Positions 37,878 to 45,840 of a stretch of 64,000 bases of DNA are shown here, in pieces. Location: positions 124,001 through 188,000 of the forward strand of contig CAJXKD010000001.1 in NCBI GenBank assembly GCA_913055735.1, given 5' to 3'. The DNA comes from an uncultured Rhodospirillales bacterium. GTDB taxonomy: Bacteria > Pseudomonadota > Alphaproteobacteria > Rhodospirillales > UBA2165. The notes under the pieces are model-generated. The model was given only the letters and a program-made list of their open reading frames with translations. It was not told the DNA's origin and did no database searches. How positions within the stretch are numbered: the first letter of the stretch is position 1; each line of letters begins with the position of its first letter. A program made the translations under genes and the position numbers.

Positions 37878-39557
37878 ATGCCACCGAAGCTCCGCACAGC
37901 GTTCGGCCTCCTATTGGCCGTTCTTCTTCTGACGCCAGGTGTCAGTGCCGCGCAGCGGGACACTCTGACTGTCGGCGTCCGCCAATTTCCACCCAACTTC
38001 CACCCGGCCATCCAGACCACGGTGGCGAAATTCTATGTCCTGGGGATGGCGCGGCGGCCCATCAGCGCATTCGACCACCAGTGGAAATTGGTCTGTTTCG
38101 TGTGCGTCGAATTGCCGACAATCGAAAACGGACTTGCGCGGGAAACAACGGCATCGGACGGCAATCGCGCGGTGGACGTAACGTTTGAGCTACACCCAGA
38201 TGCCAAATGGGCCGATGGCACGCCGGTAACATCCAATGACGTCAGATTTTCGTGGGAAGTTGGAAAACATCCGCAATCCGGCGCGGAAACGTCCGCGTTC
38301 TATCGGAATATTCTCGACGTCGAAATCCTGGGGCCCAAGAAATTTACGTTACACCTAAAAAAGCTTTCCTTCGATTACAACGACATCAGCCGCCTGCACC
38401 TCCTGCCCGAGCATCTCGAACGTCCGATATTCGAAGGTTCGCCGGAAAGCTATCGCCAAAACTCTCTATTTGAGAAAGATGCGACCAACCCGGGCCTTTA
38501 TTTCGGTCCTTACCGAATCTCCGACATTAGCCGCGGCACTCGTATTGTTCTGGAAAGAAACCCCTTCTGGTGGGGGCCTCCACCCCATTTTAAACAAGTG
38601 GTCATTCAGACGATCGAGAATACGGCATCTCTCGAAGCCAGCTTGCTATCGGGTGACATTGATATGATCGCGGGAGAAGTCGGCTTGTCGACCGAACAGG
38701 TCGTCAGGCTCGAGGAACGTTTCCCAGATCGCTTCCAATATATCTACAAGTCGGAAACCCTGTTTGAACACATAGATCTCAACCAATCCAATCCGATCCT
38801 TGCCGACATACGTGTCAGGCAGGCATTGATGTACGCGACCGATCGATCGGCAATTACGAACTCATTGTTTGCCGGCAAAGTGAGCATCGCAAGCTCGCAC
38901 GTCAGCCCTCTCGACTGGACCTACACACCGGATGTTCCAACGTATCCGTTCGATCCGGCCAAAGCGAAGGACCTGCTCGAGAACGCCGGCTGGGAACCGG
39001 GCGCCGACGGCATCCGCCTCAATTCCGCCGGGCAACCGCTTCGGCTGGAGATTAATTCGACGACGGGCCATATCACTCGGGAAAACGTTGAACAGGTCTT
39101 GAAAAGCCAATGGCGGCAGGTGGGAATAGACCTTCGAATTCGGAACCAGCCGCCCCGGGTCCTCTTCGGCAGAACACTCGCAAAGCGGCTTTTCCCGGCC
39201 ATGATTCTTTATGCCTACAACACACCCCCGGAGTGGGTGCCGCGCGGCGTTCTCCACTCAAATAACATCCCGAGCGATGCGAACGGCTGGTCCGGGTACA
39301 ATTTTACCGGCTTTCAGAATCCGGAAGTGGACCGGCTGATCGAGGCGATAGAAGTTGAGTTGGATACGGCCAAACGGGAAAAAATGTGGCATCGGCTGCA
39401 AGAAATCTATGCGGAGAAGCTCCCGTCGCTGCCGCTGTTCTTTTACTCGCTGGGATATGTGCTTCCGAAATGGTTACAGGGTGTCCGCCCGACCGGCCAC
39501 AGTTCTCCGACGACCTATTGGATCGAGTACTGGCGCGTCGGCAGCCAACGAAACTAG
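37878..39557 (+). CDS. ABC transporter substrate-binding protein, family 5 (peptide/opine type)
   Basis: This 559-residue periplasmic binding protein has a Sec signal peptide (LLLAVLLLTPGVSAA) and the SBP_bac_5 fold signatures DAKWADGTPVTSNDVRFSWE, PGLYFGPYRISD and DIRVRQALMYATDRSAI. Such proteins bind peptides, opines, nickel or sugars. No permease or ATPase genes lie beside it, so it is an orphan in this window. It follows luxR by 23 bases and is likely co-transcribed, hinting at uptake of a molecule linked to the signalling system; the ligand is unknown. Confidence 0.9.
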   Translation: MPPKLRTAFGLLLAVLLLTPGVSAAQRDTLTVGVRQFPPNFHPAIQTTVAKFYVLGMARRPISAFDHQWKLVCFVCVELPTIENGLARETTASDGNRAVDVTFELHPDAKWADGTPVTSNDVRFSWEVGKHPQSGAETSAFYRNILDVEILGPKKFTLHLKKLSFDYNDISRLHLLPEHLERPIFEGSPESYRQNSLFEKDATNPGLYFGPYRISDISRGTRIVLERNPFWWGPPPHFKQVVIQTIENTASLEASLLSGDIDMIAGEVGLSTEQVVRLEERFPDRFQYIYKSETLFEHIDLNQSNPILADIRVRQALMYATDRSAITNSLFAGKVSIASSHVSPLDWTYTPDVPTYPFDPAKAKDLLENAGWEPGADGIRLNSAGQPLRLEINSTTGHITRENVEQVLKSQWRQVGIDLRIRNQPPRVLFGRTLAKRLFPAMILYAYNTPPEWVPRGVLHSNNIPSDANGWSGYNFTGFQNPEVDRLIEAIEVELDTAKREKMWHRLQEIYAEKLPSLPLFFYSLGYVLPKWLQGVRPTGHSSPTTYWIEYWRVGSQRN

Positions 39558-39568
39558 GGGTCGCCAGA

Positions 39569-40462
39569 TCAGCTGGACCCCAGGCGCCGGTAATGCTCTT
39601 CGACCTTCGCCTCGGCCGACGGCAAAAAATTGTCTTTCGCCGGCAACAGCTGCGGGACATCGTCGTAGAGCGTGACCGAGGGGTCCTGCCCTTCGAACCA
39701 TCCTAGATTTGGCTCATGGATCGCATACCCAATCAACTTCTGTAGCTCGCCGGAAAACGTGCGCGCGATCTCGGGCGGATAAGCCAAATACTGGTTCTCC
39801 GCTTGACGAAGCCACCCCAGACAATAGCTGAGGATAACGCCGGTCCGGGGCACGTTGGTGCGGTTTGCGCCCCCGCAATGCAGGACGGATCCTAAATAAA
39901 TCAGCACGGACCCACGCTTCATTTCAGCCACGCAAACATCGTTTGGATTGGGATTGCGCGACGCCTTTCGCTTGTGGCTGCCGGGCACCAATAGAGTTGC
40001 GCCATTCGCGTCGGTGAAATCGTCATAGGCTAGCATGACGTTAAACATGAACTCCGAACCACCGTTATCGACGGGAAAAAATTCGTCATCGCGGTGGAAT
40101 ATCTGCTGACGCTCGCCTGGCCCGATGCGAATGGCTTGGGTCAGGTTGATTTGAAACCGGCTGCACGCCTTACCCAATACGTCCTGAGCGATACCTAGAA
40201 GCAAAGGATGTACGGCGACTTTCCTCATCACCGACGATTTCAGAAACAAACGGCCGGTTCGTTTGGTGCTCTTGCCATAAAACAAACCTTCGCCGTCGGG
40301 CGTATCGCTCAGATAGGGTTCGAGTTCGGCTTTTAGACGAGACAGCTCCGCGCTTTCAAGAAACCCCTCGACAATCACAGCGCCGTCGGCTTCGAGAAAT
40401 TTCAGGCAATCCTCTCGGCGCACGCCCCTATCAAGTCTTGCGACACGCGGCTGTCCAGCCAT
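39569..40462 (-). CDS. Phytanoyl-CoA dioxygenase (PhyH) family protein
   Basis: This 297-residue Fe(II)/2-oxoglutarate dioxygenase shows QIFHRDDEFFPVDNGG (His-x-Asp), GATLLVPGSHKRK, and a distal His and Arg in VLHCGGANRTNVPRTGVIL. PhyH relatives hydroxylate or halogenate acyl chains and natural products. The gene is divergent from luxI and shares its 210-base promoter, which holds a lux box, so it may be a quorum-controlled tailoring enzyme. It converges on the binding-protein gene with an 11-base gap. Confidence 0.9.
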   Translation of the reverse strand: MAGQPRVARLDRGVRREDCLKFLEADGAVIVEGFLESAELSRLKAELEPYLSDTPDGEGLFYGKSTKRTGRLFLKSSVMRKVAVHPLLLGIAQDVLGKACSRFQINLTQAIRIGPGERQQIFHRDDEFFPVDNGGSEFMFNVMLAYDDFTDANGATLLVPGSHKRKASRNPNPNDVCVAEMKRGSVLIYLGSVLHCGGANRTNVPRTGVILSYCLGWLRQAENQYLAYPPEIARTFSGELQKLIGYAIHEPNLGWFEGQDPSVTLYDDVPQLLPAKDNFLPSAEAKVEEHYRRLGSS

Positions 40463-40561
40463 TTTCCCCTCCCCAAAATTGACCTACGGCGGCATCCCTG
40501 CCGAGCCAGGCCGTCCCTCGGAATTAGCCCGAAAAACTACCGAAATCCGCGGCTTTGGCCT

Positions 40562-40581
40562 ACCTGTCAATTCTGACAGCT
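40562..40581. promoter_or_regulatory. Lux box in the luxI/phyH divergent promoter
   Basis: ACCTGTCAATTCTGACAGCT is a 20-bp element with the inverted repeat CTGTCA-ATTC-TGACAG. It matches the classical lux box ACCTGT-N8-ACAGGT at 11 of 12 defined positions. It lies 91 bases before the luxI GTG start and 99 bases before the phyH start, so it can control either or both. Confidence 0.8.
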
Positions 40582-40672
40582 ATTTGGATCGGCTCCTAAA
40601 TGGTTCGATCGGCACCGCTGCGAAACGCCGTAGCCAATGCGGTACGCAGGGACCATTGGGGGGAAAAAGAAC

Positions 40673-41338
40673 GTGATCGAAATCGTGACTCCGGATGCGT
40701 ATGGCGTCTACGAGCGAGAGCTGAACCAAATGTTCAAACTTCGGCATCAGATCTTCAAGGACAGGCTGCGCTGGAGCGTTCCGAGCGACGGGCGCCTCGA
40801 ACGCGACGAGTTCGACGACCTTAATCCCACCTACGTCTTGGCGCTTGACGACGACACGGTGGTCGGTTGCTGGCGCATGTTGCCGACAACAGGTCCGACA
40901 ATGATCCGCGACGTTTTCCCCGAGTTGTTGGAGGGAAAGTCCCTCCCAAGCAGCAAACACGTTTGGGAATCCAGCCGCTTCACCGTCGCCTGCCAGCGTA
41001 CGCAAGGTCGCTCATTGGCAACTATCAACCGCCTGACCTTGGAAATCGTCTGCGGGCTGACGGAATACTGCCTCACCGAAGGCATCTACGAAGTGCTCAA
41101 AGTCTACGATTTGCCGATCGGCCGGCTGCTTGTTCGCATCGGCTGCCCGCCTCGTTGGCAAAGTGGCGTTCACCAGATCGGCGATACCAGAGCCGTTCTC
41201 GGCTGGTTCGACGCGACACACTCGCTTTTGAACAGTGTCCGCAGGTCGATGGGCATTTCGGGCTCGGTGATCCAACCCGGGCCATGGCTAGAGCGTGTTA
41301 ACAGCAACAACCACATAGGAGTGGCAATCGATGGATGA
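40673..41338 (+). CDS. LuxI-family acyl-homoserine-lactone synthase
   Basis: The enzyme makes an N-acyl-homoserine lactone from S-adenosylmethionine and an acyl-ACP or acyl-CoA. Starting at the GTG at 40673 (221 residues, MIEIVTPDAYG) the invariant residues fall at R24, W34, E43, D45, D48, R68, E99 and R102, matching LuxI numbering within one; this decides the start over the ATG at 40637. The acyl donor cannot be told from these residues. A GGGGGG tract lies upstream. The stop overlaps the next small gene by 8 bases. Confidence 0.93.
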   Translation: MIEIVTPDAYGVYERELNQMFKLRHQIFKDRLRWSVPSDGRLERDEFDDLNPTYVLALDDDTVVGCWRMLPTTGPTMIRDVFPELLEGKSLPSSKHVWESSRFTVACQRTQGRSLATINRLTLEIVCGLTEYCLTEGIYEVLKVYDLPIGRLLVRIGCPPRWQSGVHQIGDTRAVLGWFDATHSLLNSVRRSMGISGSVIQPGPWLERVNSNNHIGVAIDG

Positions 41339-41591
41339 CATCGTCCAAGACAAAAACCTTGCCCGCAAACCGGAGGCGAATGCGCGCGTGACCAAGAAGA
41401 GCGAACTCCCGAAGGAGTCACGTGATGAGGCCTTCGCCATTTCGCAGTGCCTCGATTACTTGGAGGACGCCTCGAAATCGGCGGGGTTATTGATGACTGC
41501 CCACCTAATCGGCCTCGCAGCGGAAGTCGCTTGCCAGGCCGCCGCGAATGGTCGGGAGTATGTCAACTCCAAGGGCGACACCAACAATTGA
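41331..41591 (+). CDS. Small uncharacterised protein coupled to the LuxI gene
   Basis: This is an 86-residue protein I do not recognise. It overlaps the luxI stop by 8 bases, so it is probably translated by coupling. The N-terminal 30 residues are charged and look disordered; the rest (DEAFAISQCLDYLEDASKSA, GLLMTAHLIGLAAEVACQAA) reads as two amphipathic helices, without a membrane span or signal peptide. It could be a modulator of the synthase, an antiactivator or a carrier-like helper; none of these is shown by sequence. Confidence 0.75.
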   Translation: MDDIVQDKNLARKPEANARVTKKSELPKESRDEAFAISQCLDYLEDASKSAGLLMTAHLIGLAAEVACQAAANGREYVNSKGDTNN

Positions 41592-41667
41592 ACAAATGAA
41601 CCAACAATACCGGTGCAAATGGGTGCATCCGATATTTCATTAGCACGACGTGTAAGGGGTAGGGAAA

Positions 41668-43056
41668 ATGGCTATAGCACTAAATCAGAATTTCACGCCG
41701 ACGGTTGAGTCGCAAGAGAACGACGGTCTTCGCAAGCCCAAGGCCGTCCCGATCTTGGGATCACTCCCCTTCATTCGCAAGGACCCTCTCAATTTCTTTG
41801 CCAGCACCGCGGCAGCCTGCGGCGGCGCGACGGAATTGAGCTTCGGCTTTGAAAAGGTGCTTATGCTGACGGATCCGGCATATATCAGGCATGTGTCCGT
41901 CGAGAACGCCAAGAATTATCGCAAAAGCAAATTCTACGGTCCGCTCAAACCTTTGCTCGGAGAAGGTATCCTTCTTGCCGAGGGCGACGAATGGCTGTCT
42001 CAACGTCAAACGGCCGGCAAAGCCTTCCAAGGGCCCGAGTTGAAGCGTTTTGTCACAACGATGGGCGATGCGGCGGCCCCGATGATTGCCCGGTGGCACC
42101 GGAAAGCGGCGCGCGGCGAACCCGTCGATGTGACGTCGGAAATGTTCAGGCTCACCCTGGATATCGTCCTGCGCTGTCTTTTCAGTGTGGAAGTGAATGA
42201 GCGATATCCCGACGTATACGACGCCTTGACGGAAATTCTCCGCGATACCGAAAAGCGCATTTGGGCGATTGCCAGCCCACCGAGGTGGATGCCGACACCG
42301 GGGAACGCCCGTTATAATGCGGCCCTGCGTACGCTGGACCGCTTCGTTCTCGACATCGTGGAGGACCGCCGGGCCAGCGGACAGCGGCCCAACGACTTTC
42401 TCCAAATACTGATCGACGCCTATGGCGACGAATCATCGGACAAATTCAATCCGCGCCTACTGCGCGACCAGGCGCTTTCGATGGTATTGGCGGGTCACGA
42501 TACGACGGCAAACGTTCTCTCCTGGGTATTGTTCGAACTCTCCAAGAACCCCGTAATTGCGCGGCAGCTTAAAGACGAAGTCGATACCGTCCTCGAGGGC
42601 CGCCGACCGGCGTTTGAAGACTTGAGCAAGTTGCCGTTTATCAAAATGGTCTTTGACGAAACGGCCAGGCTCTATCCGCCGGCATGGACGCTATCGCGAA
42701 CCGCAGTCGGAGACGATCAGGTCGGCAACCATCAGATAAAATCCGGCGACAACATCATGCTGTGTGCCTATGCCGTTCACCGGAAACCGTCTCTGTGGCG
42801 TAATCCGGAAGGGTTCGATCCCTACCGGTTCGCCGAAGCCAACAAATCGCATCAACAATACGCTTATTTCCCCTTCGGTTTGGGAGCTCGGACGTGCTTG
42901 GGGGCACGGTTCGCATTGATGGAGTCCATCGTCATCATCGCCATGATTTTTCAGTCGTTCCGGCTCGAACTCGTACCGGGACAAGTCATTCGGCCGGAAC
43001 CCATGCTGACACTTCGGCCTAATGGACCAATCAACATGGCACTTTCCGGGGCGTAG
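41668..43056 (+). CDS. Cytochrome P450
   Basis: This 462-residue soluble P450 is intact. The oxygen-activating I-helix reads LAGHDTTANVLSWV, the K-helix ETARLYP, and the haem loop FPFGLGARTCLGARF with the axial Cys at residue 410. The length and the class-E-like motifs recall fatty-acid or terpenoid hydroxylases (CYP4/CYP102-like) more than short camphor-type P450s. No ferredoxin or reductase gene is nearby. GGGGTAGGG precedes the ATG. It lies between the luxI pair and an acid ligase on the same strand, which suggests a shared pathway. Confidence 0.94.
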   Translation: MAIALNQNFTPTVESQENDGLRKPKAVPILGSLPFIRKDPLNFFASTAAACGGATELSFGFEKVLMLTDPAYIRHVSVENAKNYRKSKFYGPLKPLLGEGILLAEGDEWLSQRQTAGKAFQGPELKRFVTTMGDAAAPMIARWHRKAARGEPVDVTSEMFRLTLDIVLRCLFSVEVNERYPDVYDALTEILRDTEKRIWAIASPPRWMPTPGNARYNAALRTLDRFVLDIVEDRRASGQRPNDFLQILIDAYGDESSDKFNPRLLRDQALSMVLAGHDTTANVLSWVLFELSKNPVIARQLKDEVDTVLEGRRPAFEDLSKLPFIKMVFDETARLYPPAWTLSRTAVGDDQVGNHQIKSGDNIMLCAYAVHRKPSLWRNPEGFDPYRFAEANKSHQQYAYFPFGLGARTCLGARFALMESIVIIAMIFQSFRLELVPGQVIRPEPMLTLRPNGPINMALSGA

Positions 43057-43128
43057 AGATACGTCGCCCCGCGCATACGACATCCACACTTTGCTTTTCC
43101 ATCTTTGCAAGTGAAGGAGGAGAGCCCA

Positions 43129-44682
43129 ATGAATGTCGCAGCCCTTTTGGAAGCCAATCTTGTTATCAACGGCGACGCGCTTGCCGTCGTCGATAGGAAC
43201 CGGCGCTACTCCTATGCGCAGATTTGCGGGTTGGCCAGTCAAGTTGCCAACGGCCTTGCCGCAAATGGATATGGTGTCGGCGACCGGATAGCCCTTTGTT
43301 GCAGTAACAAGGTTGAATTCATCACGGCCTATTTTGGCATCCTCAAGACAGGGGCAACGGTCGTCGCCCTCAACACCGCGTTGACGCAGGCCGATCTCGT
43401 ACGGCGCCTGAACGATTCTGAGGCGGTAGGAATGATTTGCTATGACGGCACCTACGGGGCGACCTTCATAGAGACGGTCAACGAGGCGGCGGCGCAGGCG
43501 CCGAAATGCCGAAACCTGTGGATTATCGAATCGGAAGGATCGCCGCACATCCTGCCGCCTCCTTGTAGGCCCTTTACCGGGCTCCTTGCCCACCAGTATC
43601 CGTTTTTCTCGAATTTTCCTTGTGACGAGGATCAGACGGCGATGATCGCCTACAGCTCGGGCACGACCGGAGATCCGAAGGGCATTGAAATTACCCACGG
43701 CAACATCCTCTCGATGGTAACACTTAACGAACCAATAGCGCCTATGGAAATGAGCGCCGTAAGGCTCGTCATATCGCCGCTTTTTCACATCATGGCGCAG
43801 ACCAGCGGGATGGTGCTCCCATTAGCCTGGGGTCAGAAAGTAGTGCTGATGGAGAAGTTCGATCCGGCACTGGCCTGGCACCTGATCGATGAAGAAAACG
43901 TCACCTATCTAGCGGGGCCGCCAATTCTATTTCGAACGTTGATGGACAACGCGCCACCAGATGCCGAGGTCGTCGGCCGGCGGACATTGAAACTTTGCAT
44001 ATCCGGCGCCGCGCCTCTCCCCGAGGAATGGTCGGAAGAGTTCGAAAGCAGGTTCGGCGTTCCGATCTTACCCGCCTATGGGGCTACTGAAACCACAGCG
44101 ACCGTTACCTTGCGCACCGCCGGCGACCCGGCCGCTCGGGGAACCGTCGGCCGGCCCATCGCGGGAGTGGAGATCCGTATCGTCGATCGTGACGGCAACG
44201 AGTTGCCGGCAGGTGTGGAGGGAGAGATATTGATCCGCAGCCCCGGCATCATGAAAGGCTATTGGAACCAACCCGATGTCACCGATGCCGTGATTGAAGA
44301 TGGCTGGTACCATTCCGGGGATATTGGCTGCCTCGACGAACGCGGTTATCTCACTTGGCTGCGCCGAATGGACCGGCAAATCGTACGCCGAACCGGGACA
44401 GTTGTTTCACCTGCGCGGATCGAAAATATCCTGTTAGGCCATCCACGGGTGTCGCGGGCCGTTGTATTGGGCGTTCCCAATGGCGGAACCAACCAAGCCC
44501 TCGTCGCGTTCCTCGAGGTGCCCACCGAGGCCCCTCTTGCCCGCGATGATTTTTTGCAGTGGCTTTCCACACGGTTGGCCGCATTTGAAATGCCCGACGA
44601 TTTCTCCTTTCTACGCGCGTTCCCCGTAACGGAGACCGGAAAAATCGCGCGTCAAGTTTTGATCGAAAGCGCCTATCAATAG
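43129..44682 (+). CDS. AMP-forming acyl/aryl acid ligase (ANL superfamily)
   Basis: This 517-residue adenylate-forming enzyme activates a carboxylic acid as AMP ester and CoA thioester. Motifs: AYSSGTTGDPKGIEITHGN (P-loop), AYGATETTATVTL, GWYHSGDIGCLDERGYL, and the C-terminal ETGKIARQVL with the catalytic Lys. The hinge region is unusual: WLRRMDRQIVRRTGTVVSP replaces the canonical GR-x-K-D motif, and PARIE replaces P-x-EIE. The ATG at 43129 has GGAGG upstream. The substrate may be a fatty or aromatic acid; it could feed the LuxI synthase or the P450. Confidence 0.9.
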   Translation: MNVAALLEANLVINGDALAVVDRNRRYSYAQICGLASQVANGLAANGYGVGDRIALCCSNKVEFITAYFGILKTGATVVALNTALTQADLVRRLNDSEAVGMICYDGTYGATFIETVNEAAAQAPKCRNLWIIESEGSPHILPPPCRPFTGLLAHQYPFFSNFPCDEDQTAMIAYSSGTTGDPKGIEITHGNILSMVTLNEPIAPMEMSAVRLVISPLFHIMAQTSGMVLPLAWGQKVVLMEKFDPALAWHLIDEENVTYLAGPPILFRTLMDNAPPDAEVVGRRTLKLCISGAAPLPEEWSEEFESRFGVPILPAYGATETTATVTLRTAGDPAARGTVGRPIAGVEIRIVDRDGNELPAGVEGEILIRSPGIMKGYWNQPDVTDAVIEDGWYHSGDIGCLDERGYLTWLRRMDRQIVRRTGTVVSPARIENILLGHPRVSRAVVLGVPNGGTNQALVAFLEVPTEAPLARDDFLQWLSTRLAAFEMPDDFSFLRAFPVTETGKIARQVLIESAYQ

Positions 44683-45266
44683 ACCGCGAGGTCATACCCG
44701 ACCTCAAACTCCGCGCCTGTACGACGCCCATAAATGCGCGATTAAACCTGCGTCTCCGGCGAATACAACCTTGCACAACTATATCGTGCCTACCGGACTA
44801 TCGACGGGACACGCGCTAGGTCATTTGCGACCAGGTACGGGACACCAATTGGAAAAAATTGTGGGGACATGCGGCGAACCTGGTCAGCAAAAATGTTCGC
44901 CCTTTGTCCCAGGGGTATGTTCCTAAATTGTTCGCGAATTCCGTTCGCTTCGCATGCGGAAACGAACAGCTAAAGGCCATCACAAGGCTTACCGTTGAGC
45001 GGAAAGTTTATGCATTTTTTTTAATTTCAGAATTTCTAATATACTAGCGGTACGGGCGAGGCCAAAAATTAACGAAATCCTTAATGGAAGCGGAGTTCTG
45101 TTACCAACAGACGCCCTTGGTCTATCAAAATTTAGTGTCCGTTTCCCACATTTACTACCTTTAGGATTATTTCGACAGACATATTTTCATGATTCCGGCC
45201 GGCCTCGGGCCTGCAATGCGGGACATGCCCGAATCAAATCAGTCATCGTTCGCGCCGGGAAGCCGG
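44683..45266. other. AT-rich intergenic region with nested inverted repeats
   Basis: No protein gene is supported; the longest frames have no family features. A GAGGTC/GACCTC hairpin at 44688-44705 may help end the ligase transcript. At 44829-44885 an 8-bp outer repeat GACCAGGT/ACCTGGTC encloses a smaller CAATT/AATTG repeat, which could fold as RNA. The stretch 44990-45190 is clearly lower in GC than the surrounding genes. Confidence 0.5.
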
Positions 45267-45551
45267 CTAATCGCCGGAGCCATGATCAGTTCTTTGGGAT
45301 TCAGGGCGCGTATTTGCGTCGTCGGCGCCGTTGTGGCGAGCGTTCTGGCGCCGCAACCAACGTGTCACCACGCCTCTCATCCCCGGTATGTCGAGAGCAA
45401 TCAGAAAGGCCCCTACCGGGATCATCCAAAATCCGAGAACGGGGAGAAATCCAAATGCACCGCCGACAACGAATAGAGCGCCGACGATACTTCTCACCCC
45501 GGGCGGAAGACGCCGACGGCCGACATAGTTCGTCTGTCGCAGCATGCGCAC
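45267..45551 (-). CDS. Small conserved membrane protein (PGPGW-like)
   Basis: This 94-residue protein has two short hydrophobic segments in SIVGALFVVGGAFGFLPVLG and FWMIPVGAFLIALDIPGM, flanked by basic residues (VTRWLRRQ). The FLPVLGFWMIPVGAFLIALD pattern is that of a small family of putative transmembrane proteins with unknown function. It begins 60 bases after the selenoprotein stop on the same strand, so the two may be co-transcribed. Confidence 0.75.
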   Translation of the reverse strand: MRMLRQTNYVGRRRLPPGVRSIVGALFVVGGAFGFLPVLGFWMIPVGAFLIALDIPGMRGVVTRWLRRQNARHNGADDANTRPESQRTDHGSGD

Positions 45552-45611
45552 AAACGTCTTATCCAGTTTCCGGATGATGGACAGGCGGTTCTCCGGTGGT
45601 TGGCCTAGTCC

Positions 45612-45827
45612 CTATACGGCTAGGCTTTTTATTTCTTCCTCGGTGGGGAAACGGCCTTCGGTCTCCTTCGAAAACGCCAATTTGCCGTCGACGGTGATTT
45701 CGAACACACCGCCGCCCGATTCGATCAGTTCGACCTCGGCGGCATGATGTTCAACAAGATAGTCCCTCACACGGAGGGCCCGCGGGCCATAATTTCACTG
45801 TACGCAGTATTCGATCGAAACTCGCAT
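45612..45827 (-). CDS. SelW-like (Rdx family) selenoprotein with in-frame TGA
   Basis: Reading 45827 to 45612 gives a 71-residue protein interrupted only by a TGA at 45797-45795, codon 11. The N-terminus is MRVSIEYCVQ, then TGA, then NYGPRALRVRDYL; the TGA falls exactly at the second redox position of the CxxC/CxxU motif of SelT/SelW/SelH proteins. The rest fits the Rdx fold (ELIESGGGVFEITVDGKLAF, RFPTEEEI). An AAGGG Shine-Dalgarno precedes the ATG. A 5-bp hairpin with loop CGUGU follows the TGA by 16 bases, as a bacterial SECIS should. Alternative: a pseudogene with Cys mutated to TGA. Confidence 0.82.
45764..45778 (-). promoter_or_regulatory. Candidate bacterial SECIS hairpin
   Basis: Immediately after the in-frame TGA (45797-45795) the transcript can form CCCUC/GAGGG with a five-base loop CGUGU, with weaker pairs extending below. 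The apical loop starts 21 bases after the UGA and has G as its second base. These fit the published bacterial SECIS rules: loop 16-37 bases from UGA, stem of at least 4 bp, G in the first two loop positions. Confidence 0.6.
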
Positions 45828-45840
45828 AAATCACCCTTCA

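Noticed and set aside
42691..43788. Minus-strand 365-codon frame
   Set aside because: Antisense to the P450 and ligase genes; the composition is that of a shadow frame.
45544..45747. Plus-strand 67-codon frame
   Set aside because: It is antisense to the SelW-like gene and has no family features.
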